A stretch of 64,000 nt of DNA from Acidobacteria bacterium Mor1 (GTDB lineage Bacteria; Acidobacteriota; Polarisedimenticolia; Polarisedimenticolales; Polarisedimenticolaceae). The position numbers were made by a program, and so were the translations under genes. Below are positions 31,671 to 40,136 of the stretch, in pieces; positions within the stretch are counted from its first letter, which is position 1, and the number at the start of each line of letters is the position of its first letter. The stretch spans positions 3,322,170 through 3,386,169 of the forward strand of contig CP011806.1 of the NCBI GenBank assembly GCA_001664505.1, given 5' to 3'. The notes beneath the pieces are model-generated. The model saw only the letters and a list, made by a program, of their open reading frames with translations. It was not told the DNA's origin and did no database searches.

Positions 31671-31695
31671 GGGGCGGCCGCCGACCGGCCGCCCC
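31671..31695. terminator. bidirectional hairpin terminator between convergent genes
   Basis: Perfect 10-base arms GGGGCGGCCG and CGGCCGCCCC with a 5-base loop (CCGAC). It lies between the stops of two converging genes (31657 and 31726), where a shared terminator is expected. There is no T run, so the intrinsic activity is uncertain. Confidence 0.55.
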
Positions 31696-31725
31696 GTGCC
31701 ATCCAAGCTCCACTCGGTTACGGTG

Positions 31726-32328
31726 CTAGAAGCCGATAGTCAGGGCGACGCCGAAGGTGTCCAGGTCGCCCTCACCGGTCTCACCCACCTCACCCACGTC
31801 GAAATAGCGCCGGCCCTCGAAACGCAGGCCGAAGCGACCGGCTAAATCGACGGTCGCGCCAACCCCGATCAGCGGCGAGGTGCCGCTCGCTTCGCTGAAC
31901 TCGGGGACACCGCCGAAGATCTCGTTCTCCTCGACATCGAAACGCGCGGCGCCAATCCGCGCCAGGAAGGCGACCTTCCCCTCGGAGTCGTGCTCGTAGA
32001 GGGCGCTGGCCTCCCACGCGGTCGCCTCGATGTTGCCCACGTCCGATACCGGCGAACCGTTGAACAGGAAGGTCCCGTCGAAGTCGGTCTCCCCCAGATC
32101 GGCGTAGCCCCCCTCCACGCCCCAGCTCTCGCTGAACTTGTAGACAAAGCCGACCTGGAATCCATTGCCGTCGTCGGAGGAGTTGCCGCTGAACTGCCCC
32201 CCCTTGAAGTCCTGGGCGGTGGCGGTCACACCTACGACAACTTGACACATCTCCTCCCCGGCGGTTGCCCCGGAAAACACAAAAATCATCAGCGCCAGCC
32301 ATCCGGCAGCGCGCGTGAGTCCGTTCAT
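31726..32328 (-). CDS. OmpA-like/porin-family outer-membrane beta-barrel protein
   Basis: 200 residues from the ATG at 32328 (start chosen to give a proper signal peptide, LTRAAGWLALMIFVFSGATA). Eight or so alternating strands follow: GFQVGFVYKFSESWGVEGGY, the usual glycine/aromatic pattern of small barrels, and it ends FGVALTIGF with a terminal Phe. There is no periplasmic OmpA peptidoglycan-binding domain. It resembles the small stress-induced barrels (OmpW/OmpX-like) seen in many Gram-negatives. A structural or transport role cannot be assigned. It stands alone on this strand. Confidence 0.75.
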   Translation of the reverse strand: MNGLTRAAGWLALMIFVFSGATAGEEMCQVVVGVTATAQDFKGGQFSGNSSDDGNGFQVGFVYKFSESWGVEGGYADLGETDFDGTFLFNGSPVSDVGNIEATAWEASALYEHDSEGKVAFLARIGAARFDVEENEIFGGVPEFSEASGTSPLIGVGATVDLAGRFGLRFEGRRYFDVGEVGETGEGDLDTFGVALTIGF

Positions 32329-32487
32329 TGCATCTCTCCCACAGCGGGCGTGCTTGGTTTCGGTCCGCCGGCCCACGCCCTCCTGCTGAAGCGGACTCAC
32401 CTTGTGAGAGAGGGGATGCCGGTGGTTTTTCCCAGGCCGCCGAAGAAATCCGTAGAAAGTGCATAATTCGCCCGCGGAAGGGGAAAT

Positions 32488-33015
32488 ATGGACGGGGCAT
32501 CGCCCATCGAAACCAGCGTGTCCGAGGCGGATCTCGAGGCCTTGATCGAGCGGTATTCGCGCCTGATGGCTGCGGCGGTCCGGCGCGTGGTCTCCCAGCC
32601 GGAGCTACTCCCCGACATCCGGCAGGAGATCCATCTGGCTCTGCTGAAGCGATTGCGAACAGGCCGAGACATCCGCCATCCCTCGTCGTACGTGTATAAG
32701 GTCGCGCTGACGACGGCGCGGACGGTGGTCCAGCGCTACGCTTCGCAGGAGCAGAACGTCGACACCGACGTGCTGGACACAACGCCGCTCCCCGGTGGGG
32801 AGGACCGGATGAAACCGGTGGAGCGGAGGATACTGGTGAAAGAGGTGCTGAACATGCTGCCCAAGGAGCAAGCGGTCGCGCTGCGCTGTTACCTCGGCGG
32901 GCTCAACCACGCGGAGGTCGCCCGGTTCTGCGGCTGGACCGAATCGGTGGCACGGCACCGGATCTACCGCGCGCTCGAGACCCTGCGTGAACGAGCAGAA
33001 GGAGCAAAGCGATGA
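32488..33015 (+). CDS. ECF-like RNA polymerase sigma factor
   Basis: 175 residues. Region 2 is LIERYSRLMAAAVRRVVSQP with LPDIRQEIHLALLKRL, and region 4 is LPKEQAVALRCYLGGLNHAE with VARFCGWTESVARHRIYRAL, a typical sigma-4 helix-turn-helix. The protein lacks region 1 and 3, as do ECF factors. Its stop overlaps the next start (ATGA), which joins it to the anti-sigma-like gene; this coupling is the usual arrangement of ECF/anti-sigma pairs. It probably directs transcription of its own operon and of envelope genes; no -35/-10 consensus could be assigned. Confidence 0.83.
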   Translation: MDGASPIETSVSEADLEALIERYSRLMAAAVRRVVSQPELLPDIRQEIHLALLKRLRTGRDIRHPSSYVYKVALTTARTVVQRYASQEQNVDTDVLDTTPLPGGEDRMKPVERRILVKEVLNMLPKEQAVALRCYLGGLNHAEVARFCGWTESVARHRIYRALETLRERAEGAKR

Positions 33016-33659
33016 ACGAAGCGGAACTGCGCTCCTTCCGGCAGGGCTATCGCGAGCTCCTCGCAGACGGTCCCGCCACCGAAGTGAGTGACGAAGAGAT
33101 CGCCTCGCTGATCACCGACGACCTTCCGGAAGACGCGCGAGAGGCCTTGATGGCGAAGGTGCTTGCGGCACCCGACGGACTCGAGCGCTACCGGGAACTC
33201 CAGGAGCTCCACGACGCCGCCCATGCGGAATCGTCCGCCGCGGCGACAGCGCGGCGTCGCGGACCTCTGCTGGCGCTGGCGGCCATGCTGATCTTCGGCT
33301 TGCTCGCGGCCGGATGGTTCATGAACCGGGAAACGACCGGAACCGCGCCGGTTCTCCGCTCGGTCGAAGATGCATCGATCTCGACTCCCCTTGCCGCTGA
33401 CGCCGGGCTCCCCCGCTCCGCCTTCGTCTTGCGCTGGATTCTCAACGGTGCAGCGGGCGAGGACGTTCGATTCGAACTGCGTATCTCTGACGACGATGCG
33501 CCGCTTTCGACCATCGAAGATCTTTCCGAGCCGCGCTACGACGCTTCGAGCATCGTGGCCGATTTGCCCGACGGCACGCCGATCTACTTCAAGGTGACCG
33601 CCCGTCTGGCCGACGGACGAACCGTCGACTCCGAGACCTTCATCGTCCGGATCAAGTAG
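33012..33659 (+). CDS. single-pass membrane anti-sigma-like protein
   Basis: 215 residues. A cytoplasmic N-terminal part of about 83 residues (SDEEIASLITDDLPEDAREA, helical, no zinc-binding HxxxCxxC) precedes one membrane helix (about 86-106, PLLALAAMLIFGLLAAGWF). About 110 residues lie outside; they read as a compact beta-sandwich, with FVLRWILNGAAGEDVRFELR and IYFKVTARLADGRTVDSETF. Its position directly after a sigma factor gene with overlapping stop and start argues for a membrane-held inhibitor, but no canonical anti-sigma domain is certain. It precedes the CHAT genes by 3 bases. Confidence 0.65.
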   Translation: MNEAELRSFRQGYRELLADGPATEVSDEEIASLITDDLPEDAREALMAKVLAAPDGLERYRELQELHDAAHAESSAAATARRRGPLLALAAMLIFGLLAAGWFMNRETTGTAPVLRSVEDASISTPLAADAGLPRSAFVLRWILNGAAGEDVRFELRISDDDAPLSTIEDLSEPRYDASSIVADLPDGTPIYFKVTARLADGRTVDSETFIVRIK

Positions 33660-33662
33660 GCC

Positions 33663-36600
33663 TTGGGGCGCCGCGCCATCCTGGTGGTCCTGATCGCAAC
33701 GCTAGTCCTGGCGGGTGCGGTCTCGGCCACATGGTCCGCGACCTTCACCGTCGATTCGGTCACCGACGGTGCAGCCGCAGCGCGAGCGGGCATCCAGCCG
33801 GGCGACCGGATCGTCAGCCTCGACGGCCGCAACCGCTGGACCAGCGCCGACTGGCTGTACGTCGAGGACGAGGCCGCCTTCGTCCGCCCCGTCGACTACA
33901 TCCTCGAACGAGACGGCGAGACGTTCCAGGTGTCGCTGCCGATCGGACCCCATGGCTGGGAGGTGTCCACCGACGGGGAGGACGAATCGTGCTTCGCGTG
34001 GCATCGGAACATGAAGGAGATCCTGGCGTCGGGAGGCACCGAGGGTTTGCTGGCAGGAGCGACCGAGGAAGTCGACGGGGTCGATCGCTATCCGTGGAAT
34101 GCCCTGGCGGCACGATTCGAGGCGGAGGCCCACGCGGCCTCGGCCCGGCCGGCCGACGCCCGAGCGGCTTTCCAGCGTGCGCTGGAAATCGCCGAGCCGG
34201 TCGAGCCTCTGCGAGCCGCCTCGATTCTGGCCCGGTGGGCGAGCTTCGAGGTCGTCCAGGCAAACGTCATGCAGGCGCGGAACCTGGCCCTGCGCGCCTC
34301 GGATCTGCGCCGGGCGGCTGCGCCGGACTCCCTACTGGCCGTCCGCAGCGAGGGAGAACTCGCCGAGATCGCCTGGTGGAGCGGTGACGTTGCCGGACAT
34401 CGCGAACGAGCGAGCAAGGCGGTCGCCTGGGCCGAACAGGTAGGGCCGGAGACACTCGAGCATGCACGGGCCCTGGTGCGCCTCGGGATCAGCGATTGGG
34501 CCTACGGCGACATCGTCTCGTCAGTGACCCACCTCGAACGTGCCGTCGCCATCGCCGAACAACAGGCTCCCGGATCGACAGTCCACGCCCACGCCCTGAA
34601 CAACCTGGCGCGCCCTGTGGTGATCATGGGTGATCTGCTGCGGGCGAGGGAACTCACGCGCCAGGCGCTGGCCATTCGCGAAAAGGTCGTACGAGGCTCC
34701 CTGGACCACGCATGGAGCCACAACAACCTGGGGAACTTCGAACTCTGGATGGGGAACTACCGCGCATCCAGAGAGCACTATCTGGAAGCCTGGAAGATTC
34801 GCCGACGCCGCGCCCCCGGAACCCCTTCGGAAGCCTATTCGATGATGAACCTGGCGGACCTGACCGTGCAGCTCGGCGATTTGCAGGGCGGCCGCGAATA
34901 CATCGAACGGGGGCTTGACATCATCACCGGCGTGCTTCCGGGAACTCCGGACGAGGCGCTCTGCCTTCGCACCCTGGGTGAGATCGATCTCTACCAGGGC
35001 AAGCACACCCCGGCGATCGAACGGCTGGAGCGGGCACTCTCGATTCAGTCTTCGCTTGTCGACGCCAACGGCGAACTCATCTTCATTCACCTCTCGCTGG
35101 GCCGCGCGTTCCTGGAGTCGGGGGAACTGGACGAGGCGCTGCAGCACCTCCGCCGTGCCGAGGCGATGCACGACCCCGCCCGCGGCCTCGGAATCACCGA
35201 GACCCTCGGGATCAGCCGGATGCAACAGGCGGAGATCGCCCGGCGACGGGGGAACCTGGAACGCGCCCGAGAACTGAACCTCGCCGCCCTCGAGATCTAT
35301 GAGAACTGGGAGGGCGCCCTGGTCCGCGCGGAAGTCCTGCACCAGCTGGGGCACCTGGCCACGGCAGAGAACGAATCGGCGGAGGCGCTGGAGTACTTCC
35401 GTGCTGCCGTCGACGAGATCACCGCCGCCGACCGGCGAATCGGAGGGCAGTGGGCTCGGATGTACGCCTCGCGCAAGAGCGCGGAGATCCATCACAGCCT
35501 GATCGGCGCGCTGATCGAACGGGAGCGGGCCGCCGAGGCCCTGGTTGCCCTCGAAGGCTCCCGGGCGCGGGGCATGATGGCCTACCTCGCCGACCGCAGC
35601 ATCGATTGGCGCACGATCGTCGGAGACTCGATGGACGCGCTGGATACCCTCCGCGCCCGCCGACGGGTCATCTCCGAACAGATGATGCGCTCTCATGAGG
35701 GCACCGACCGGAACACGATCCAGGCGTGGCGCGCCGAGCTGGCGACCCTTCATGCCGAAGAGGACGCCATCGCCGATCGCATCAAGGGTGCCCGGCCGGA
35801 GATCGCCGCGGTCCGCTACCCGACACCACTCGGGAGTGAGGAGATCGCCGCGGCAATCCCGGAGGGAACCCTGCTCCTGGCGTTCTCGGTAGGCCGTCAA
35901 TCGACACACGTTCTGGGTGCCGCGCCCGGCCCGGAGGGTGGACTCGCCGTCGAGGCGCATACCCTCCCGGGCGGCCACGATGACCTGATTCACCGTGTGG
36001 AAATCCTGCGCGGATTGATCACACCGACCTACGCTCAGCAGAACTCCGACGCCTGGTTCCAGGGCAGCCGCAAGCTCTCCCAACAGCTCCTCGGCCCGTT
36101 GGCCGGACCGATCCGGGAGGCTCGAAGGCTGGTCTTCATGCTCGACGGCCCGCTCAACCTGCTGCCCCTGTCTCTGTTCCTCGACGATGCCGGCGAACCG
36201 CTGGTCGCCGCCCGGCCGGTCCACAGCGTGCCGTCGATCGAAACCTACCGGCGGATGAAATCGGAACGGGGGGAATCCCCCGATTTGCGCTGGGTCGGCG
36301 TCGGAGCGCCGGAGCTCGATCCGGCCGGCCGGGTCGACGAAGAAGCGTTGGCTCCGAACTCCCGCTTCCGCACTCGAGGCCGGCGGCTGCTTCCCCTTCC
36401 CGGAGCGAAGACCGAACTCGAGGCGATTCGCAACCTCGTCGGTCGCGGCGGCACGAAGCTCTACGTCGGCAAGAGCGCGTCGGAATCCCAGGTGCGCTCC
36501 TGGGACGAGCATGCCTCCATCGTTCACTTCGCCAGTCATGGACTGGTCGACGACCGCCTCCCCCTGCAGTCCGCCCTCGTGCTCGCGGCCCGCGACGGGG

Positions 36601-37079
36601 CACCCCATGACGGATTCCTGCAGGCCTGGGAGATCCTTGACGACGTTCGGCTTCCGGCGGATCTGGTGGTGCTCTCCGCCTGCGATACCGGTGGCGGAGA
36701 GATCGTGACCGGCGAGGGCCTGCTGGGGCTCAGCCAATCGTTCCTGCTCGGAGGTGCCCGGAGCGTATTGGTCAGCCTGTGGCCGATCTCCGATGAGTCC
36801 GCTCCGGAGCTGATGAAGCAGTTCTACCGCCGGCTGATCGAGGGGTTGCCCAAGGATGAGGCTCTGCGCCAGGCCCAGCTCGAACTGCGGAGATCCGGCC
36901 GCTATGCCCACCCCTACCACTGGGCTGGGTACCGGCTGATCGGTGACGAGCGTGGCGTGCCAGCGGTGGAGGGCAGGGGTAGCGGTTTCCTCGATCGGGG
37001 ATGGATCTCGGCGGGGCTCGGCCTCGGGGCTCTGCTGCTCGTGATCGCGATCTTCCACCTGTTGCGCCGAAATCGATGA
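33663..37079 (+). CDS. PDZ-TPR-CHAT protein with N- and C-terminal membrane segments
   Basis: 1138 residues from a TTG three bases after the previous stop; no strong ribosome-binding site. Residues 5-27 are a hydrophobic signal or anchor. A PDZ-like domain follows (about 28-100, GAAAARAGIQPGDRIVSLDG). About 130-640 is a run of TPRs (for example AHALNNLARPVVIMGDLLRA, HNNLGNFELWMGNYRASREH). About 720-1105 is a caspase-like CHAT domain with the catalytic dyad H959 in VHFASHG and C1007 in VLSACDTGGGE. A final membrane helix (about 1112-1132) ends LRRNR. CHAT proteases cleave partners when their TPR part is triggered; here the domain appears to be outside the cytoplasm. It is third in the sigma/anti-sigma operon. 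Confidence 0.88.
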   Translation: MGRRAILVVLIATLVLAGAVSATWSATFTVDSVTDGAAAARAGIQPGDRIVSLDGRNRWTSADWLYVEDEAAFVRPVDYILERDGETFQVSLPIGPHGWEVSTDGEDESCFAWHRNMKEILASGGTEGLLAGATEEVDGVDRYPWNALAARFEAEAHAASARPADARAAFQRALEIAEPVEPLRAASILARWASFEVVQANVMQARNLALRASDLRRAAAPDSLLAVRSEGELAEIAWWSGDVAGHRERASKAVAWAEQVGPETLEHARALVRLGISDWAYGDIVSSVTHLERAVAIAEQQAPGSTVHAHALNNLARPVVIMGDLLRARELTRQALAIREKVVRGSLDHAWSHNNLGNFELWMGNYRASREHYLEAWKIRRRRAPGTPSEAYSMMNLADLTVQLGDLQGGREYIERGLDIITGVLPGTPDEALCLRTLGEIDLYQGKHTPAIERLERALSIQSSLVDANGELIFIHLSLGRAFLESGELDEALQHLRRAEAMHDPARGLGITETLGISRMQQAEIARRRGNLERARELNLAALEIYENWEGALVRAEVLHQLGHLATAENESAEALEYFRAAVDEITAADRRIGGQWARMYASRKSAEIHHSLIGALIERERAAEALVALEGSRARGMMAYLADRSIDWRTIVGDSMDALDTLRARRRVISEQMMRSHEGTDRNTIQAWRAELATLHAEEDAIADRIKGARPEIAAVRYPTPLGSEEIAAAIPEGTLLLAFSVGRQSTHVLGAAPGPEGGLAVEAHTLPGGHDDLIHRVEILRGLITPTYAQQNSDAWFQGSRKLSQQLLGPLAGPIREARRLVFMLDGPLNLLPLSLFLDDAGEPLVAARPVHSVPSIETYRRMKSERGESPDLRWVGVGAPELDPAGRVDEEALAPNSRFRTRGRRLLPLPGAKTELEAIRNLVGRGGTKLYVGKSASESQVRSWDEHASIVHFASHGLVDDRLPLQSALVLAARDGAPHDGFLQAWEILDDVRLPADLVVLSACDTGGGEIVTGEGLLGLSQSFLLGGARSVLVSLWPISDESAPELMKQFYRRLIEGLPKDEALRQAQLELRRSGRYAHPYHWAGYRLIGDERGVPAVEGRGSGFLDRGWISAGLGLGALLLVIAIFHLLRRNR

Positions 37080-37197
37080 CCTCGGGGAAAAAATCCCGCG
37101 ACAGGGTGAGGAAGCGACCGGGGATTCGGCGTCTCGACCCCAGGGGGGGATCCGTGAGAGCCATGAGCCATCATCTTCGCGAGCGCCGAAAGTGCCG

Positions 37198-39984
37198 ATG
37201 CGCCGCCTGATCGCAGCCCTGCTGCTTGCCGCGGCTGCCGGGGCGCCGGCCCGGGCCGACGTCTCGCTGGCCGACATCTCCCTGGCCGAGGTACGGGGCT
37301 ACGACGACTGCGACACCCTGGCCACCCGCCATCCGGACTCCTACGAGGCCCATCGTTGCTACTGGATGCTCTCCCGGAGGGGCGCCGGCTTCGAAGAGGC
37401 GGAGCGGCGGCTTCGCAACCGGCTGGCGGTGGACCCCGGCAACACCCTGGCTCGCTTCATGCTGGGCAAGGTGGTGCAGGACTCGGGTGAGCGGGAGCGG
37501 GCCGAGCCGATTCTCCGCGAGGCGGTCACACGGTTTCGTGACGAGAGTTACTCCCGGGGCGAGGTGCACGCCCGGCTCTCCCTCAGTTCGATGTTGGCCA
37601 TGCTCGGCCGTCCCGAGGAGTCCGTCACCGAACTGGACGCTGCAGGAGAGGTCGCAGATCGCTCCGGTGACAGGGAACTGGTCCAGGCGGTGGTCAGCGA
37701 ACGGGCCTGGAACGCTTACCGCAAACATGACTACGGCCACGCCTACGCCTTCTTCCACGACCTGCATTCGATGCTCGACGAGAACAGCCCCAGCTACCTG
37801 CGGGGAGAGGCGCTCTCGGGACTCGGGGCATCGAGCTGGGGGATGCAACGCTTCGCCGACTCGCTGCGCTACTACCGCGAAGAAGCAGCCCTTCGCCGCC
37901 GGGTCGGCGATCGCCATGCCGAGGCACTGGCCCGGGGCAACGTGCTGTTGCTGCTGGCCAACGTGCAGGACATCGAACTCGAGGAGCGGCTGCAGTATCT
38001 GAAGGAGTCCCTCGACGCCGCGCGGCGCTCCGAAAACCGCCGCGCCGAGTCGACGGTCCTGCGGCTGTGGGCCCTGGCCGATCCGGCGGATCCCCGGGGA
38101 GTCGAGCGATTGGAGCGGGCTGCGTCGATCTCCCGGGACCTGGCCGACGTCACCAGCCTGTGCAACGTCCTTCCCGAGCTGGCGAAACGGGTGATCGACG
38201 ACGATCCCGAACGCGCCTTCACCCTGGTCGACGAGGCTATCGAGGTCGCCCGGGCCGCGGCCAACGATTTCGGCCTGGCCCATGCCTCGGTGACCAAGGG
38301 ACACCTGCGCTGGCGAACCGGTCCCCGGGATGCGGCCATTCACGATTCCCTCGCTTCCCTCGACGCCATCGAACGCATGCGGGACCGGCAGTCGGACAGC
38401 TCCGCCCGGGCGATTCACTTCCAGCGCTGGTACGGCGCGTACTACGAGATCGCAGCCCGGCTGCTGCGCCCCGAGGGACGCCAGGCGACCGCGGAAGAAC
38501 AGGAGCTGGCGTTTCAGATCGTCGAACGGATGCGCACGCGGCAGCTCATCGAACGTCTGGACCGCGCCGAGGGACACCGCGTGCCTGACGCCCCCGAGGC
38601 GGTACTCTCCGAGCGGGAGGACATCCTCGAGCAGATCTCCGAGGTGCAGAACCGCCTGATGCGCGGGCTGCGCGGCGCCGAGAGAAGCGAAGCGCTATCG
38701 GCTCTCGAGGAGCTGGAACATCGCGAGAACGTGCTGCGGGCCGAGATCGCCCGGGCGGATCCGCAGTTCGGCGCCTTGCGCCGGCCATCCCTCCCGACCC
38801 TCGATCAGCTGAGATCCTCCATCGGCGAGGACCAGGCGCTGCTCTCTTTCCAGCTGGCCAACGGCGTTCCGGTGTCCCTTCTGGTCGTCCACACCTCACG
38901 GGAGACCCGCAGCTACCCGGTGCCCACCATCGCCGCGCTGAACTCCGCCGTGCGCCTCTACCGGGGATTGCTCGAACGACGGGACGGGAGCGCCGGCGAA
39001 TCCGGTGCGAGCCTTTTCTCAACGCTGCTGGAGCAACCCCTGGCCGACCTGCCGGATTCGGTGCACCGCCTGGTCATCGTCCCGGACGGTCCGCTGCAAC
39101 AGCTCCCCTTCGACACGCTGACCCTCGACGGATTCGAGGACAAACTGGTCAGCCGCTACGACCTGTCGCTGACGCCCTCGATCTCCGCATGGCTGCGCTT
39201 CCGCGAGAAGAGCCCCGCCGACTCCGCCCGCTCGATCCTGGCACTCGCCGACCCGGTGCACCCCGCGCATCAGGGGAACGAGGCCGGAGGCACGCGAGAG
39301 TCCACCTTCGGCGTGCAGCTCGGCCCGCTCCCCTTCGCTCGCAAGGAGGCAACCGGTGTGGTCGAACGCCTGGGACGAGGCGGTCTGGCCGAAACCGGTG
39401 AAGACGCAACCGAGGCGTTGATCAAGAGCGCCGACCTGCGTGAGTTCCGGGTGCTCCATTTCGCGGCTCACGCCCTGCTCGATGAGGACAAGCCGGAGCG
39501 CACCTCGATCCTGCTCGCCCCCGGAGACGGGAGCGATGACGGCTTGCTGCAGTTCAGGGAGATCGTCAACCTGGACCTGGACGGCCAGGTCGTGGTGCTG
39601 TCGGCCTGCCGCAGCGCGACTGGGAAGGAGATCCGCGGGGAAGGGGTGATGGGGCTGGCCCACGCCTTCTTCCAGGCAGGCGCCCGGGCGGTCATCGGCG
39701 GCCTGTGGCCCCTGCGAGATGACGAGGCCGAACGGCTGATGGGGCAGGTCTACCGGGAGCTCGACCGGGGGGCCAGCCTGAGCGAGGCCATGGCGCGAAC
39801 CCGCCGGGCCGAGGCACGGCGGGGCATCCCTGCCGCGGCCTGGGCCGGCCTGGTGGTGATGGGAGACGGCGACTACGCCCCCTTCAGGGACAGTCCCTCC
39901 ACCAACAAGGTCTGGATTCCGATCGTAGCGGCCGGCGCGTTCGGACTGCTGATGGTCTGGGTCGCCCGCCGGCGTCAGGCCTGA
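37198..39984 (+). CDS. TPR-CHAT protein with signal peptide and C-terminal membrane anchor
   Basis: 928 residues from the ATG at 37198 (a GTG at 37192 is an alternative). The first 20 residues (MRRLIAALLLAAAAGAPARA) are a signal peptide. TPR-like repeats fill about 30-430 (for example LREAVTRFRDESYSRGEVHA, SLRYYREEAALRRRVGDRHA). A coiled linker (about 450-520) leads to a CHAT domain (about 560-900) with catalytic H758 in HFAAHALLDE and C804 in VVLSACRSATGKE. The last helix (about 905-923, PIVAAGAFGLLMVWVA) and the basic end RRRQA fit a tail anchor with the protease in the periplasm. It lies 118 bases after the first CHAT gene, same strand, and shares its general layout but lacks the PDZ domain. 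Substrates unknown. Confidence 0.87.
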   Translation: MRRLIAALLLAAAAGAPARADVSLADISLAEVRGYDDCDTLATRHPDSYEAHRCYWMLSRRGAGFEEAERRLRNRLAVDPGNTLARFMLGKVVQDSGERERAEPILREAVTRFRDESYSRGEVHARLSLSSMLAMLGRPEESVTELDAAGEVADRSGDRELVQAVVSERAWNAYRKHDYGHAYAFFHDLHSMLDENSPSYLRGEALSGLGASSWGMQRFADSLRYYREEAALRRRVGDRHAEALARGNVLLLLANVQDIELEERLQYLKESLDAARRSENRRAESTVLRLWALADPADPRGVERLERAASISRDLADVTSLCNVLPELAKRVIDDDPERAFTLVDEAIEVARAAANDFGLAHASVTKGHLRWRTGPRDAAIHDSLASLDAIERMRDRQSDSSARAIHFQRWYGAYYEIAARLLRPEGRQATAEEQELAFQIVERMRTRQLIERLDRAEGHRVPDAPEAVLSEREDILEQISEVQNRLMRGLRGAERSEALSALEELEHRENVLRAEIARADPQFGALRRPSLPTLDQLRSSIGEDQALLSFQLANGVPVSLLVVHTSRETRSYPVPTIAALNSAVRLYRGLLERRDGSAGESGASLFSTLLEQPLADLPDSVHRLVIVPDGPLQQLPFDTLTLDGFEDKLVSRYDLSLTPSISAWLRFREKSPADSARSILALADPVHPAHQGNEAGGTRESTFGVQLGPLPFARKEATGVVERLGRGGLAETGEDATEALIKSADLREFRVLHFAAHALLDEDKPERTSILLAPGDGSDDGLLQFREIVNLDLDGQVVVLSACRSATGKEIRGEGVMGLAHAFFQAGARAVIGGLWPLRDDEAERLMGQVYRELDRGASLSEAMARTRRAEARRGIPAAAWAGLVVMGDGDYAPFRDSPSTNKVWIPIVAAGAFGLLMVWVARRRQA

Positions 39985-40000
39985 CGCGCCCCCCGGCGCG
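39985..40000 (+). terminator. hairpin immediately after the second CHAT gene
   Basis: CGCGCC-CCCC-GGCGCG begins right after the TGA stop (39982-39984). Six-base GC arms make a stable stem, though no T run follows. It probably marks the end of the sigma/anti-sigma/CHAT transcript. Confidence 0.4.
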
Positions 40001-40136
40001 CAGCCTGGCGCACCCCTGCCGATGCACCCGGATCGTCGCGCACTGGCGCCTCGCTAGAAAGCTTCCGCGTTCGCGGTTTCTTTCGACTTCGAGCAACGCG
40101 CCTCCACGGCCTGCTACTGTCTGAACCGGTGGGACA

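Noticed and set aside
37083-37098. Weak hairpin CGGG-(N8)-CCCG after the first CHAT gene
   Set aside because: Only four-base arms; too short to call a terminator, and the next gene is probably co-transcribed.
34521-37277. 918-codon minus-strand frame antisense to the first CHAT gene
   Set aside because: Very long but without domains; the plus strand shows PDZ, TPR and CHAT catalytic residues.
37171-38577. 468-codon minus-strand frame antisense to the second CHAT gene
   Set aside because: No recognisable motif; overlaps the TPR part of the CHAT gene, which has a signal peptide and catalytic dyad.
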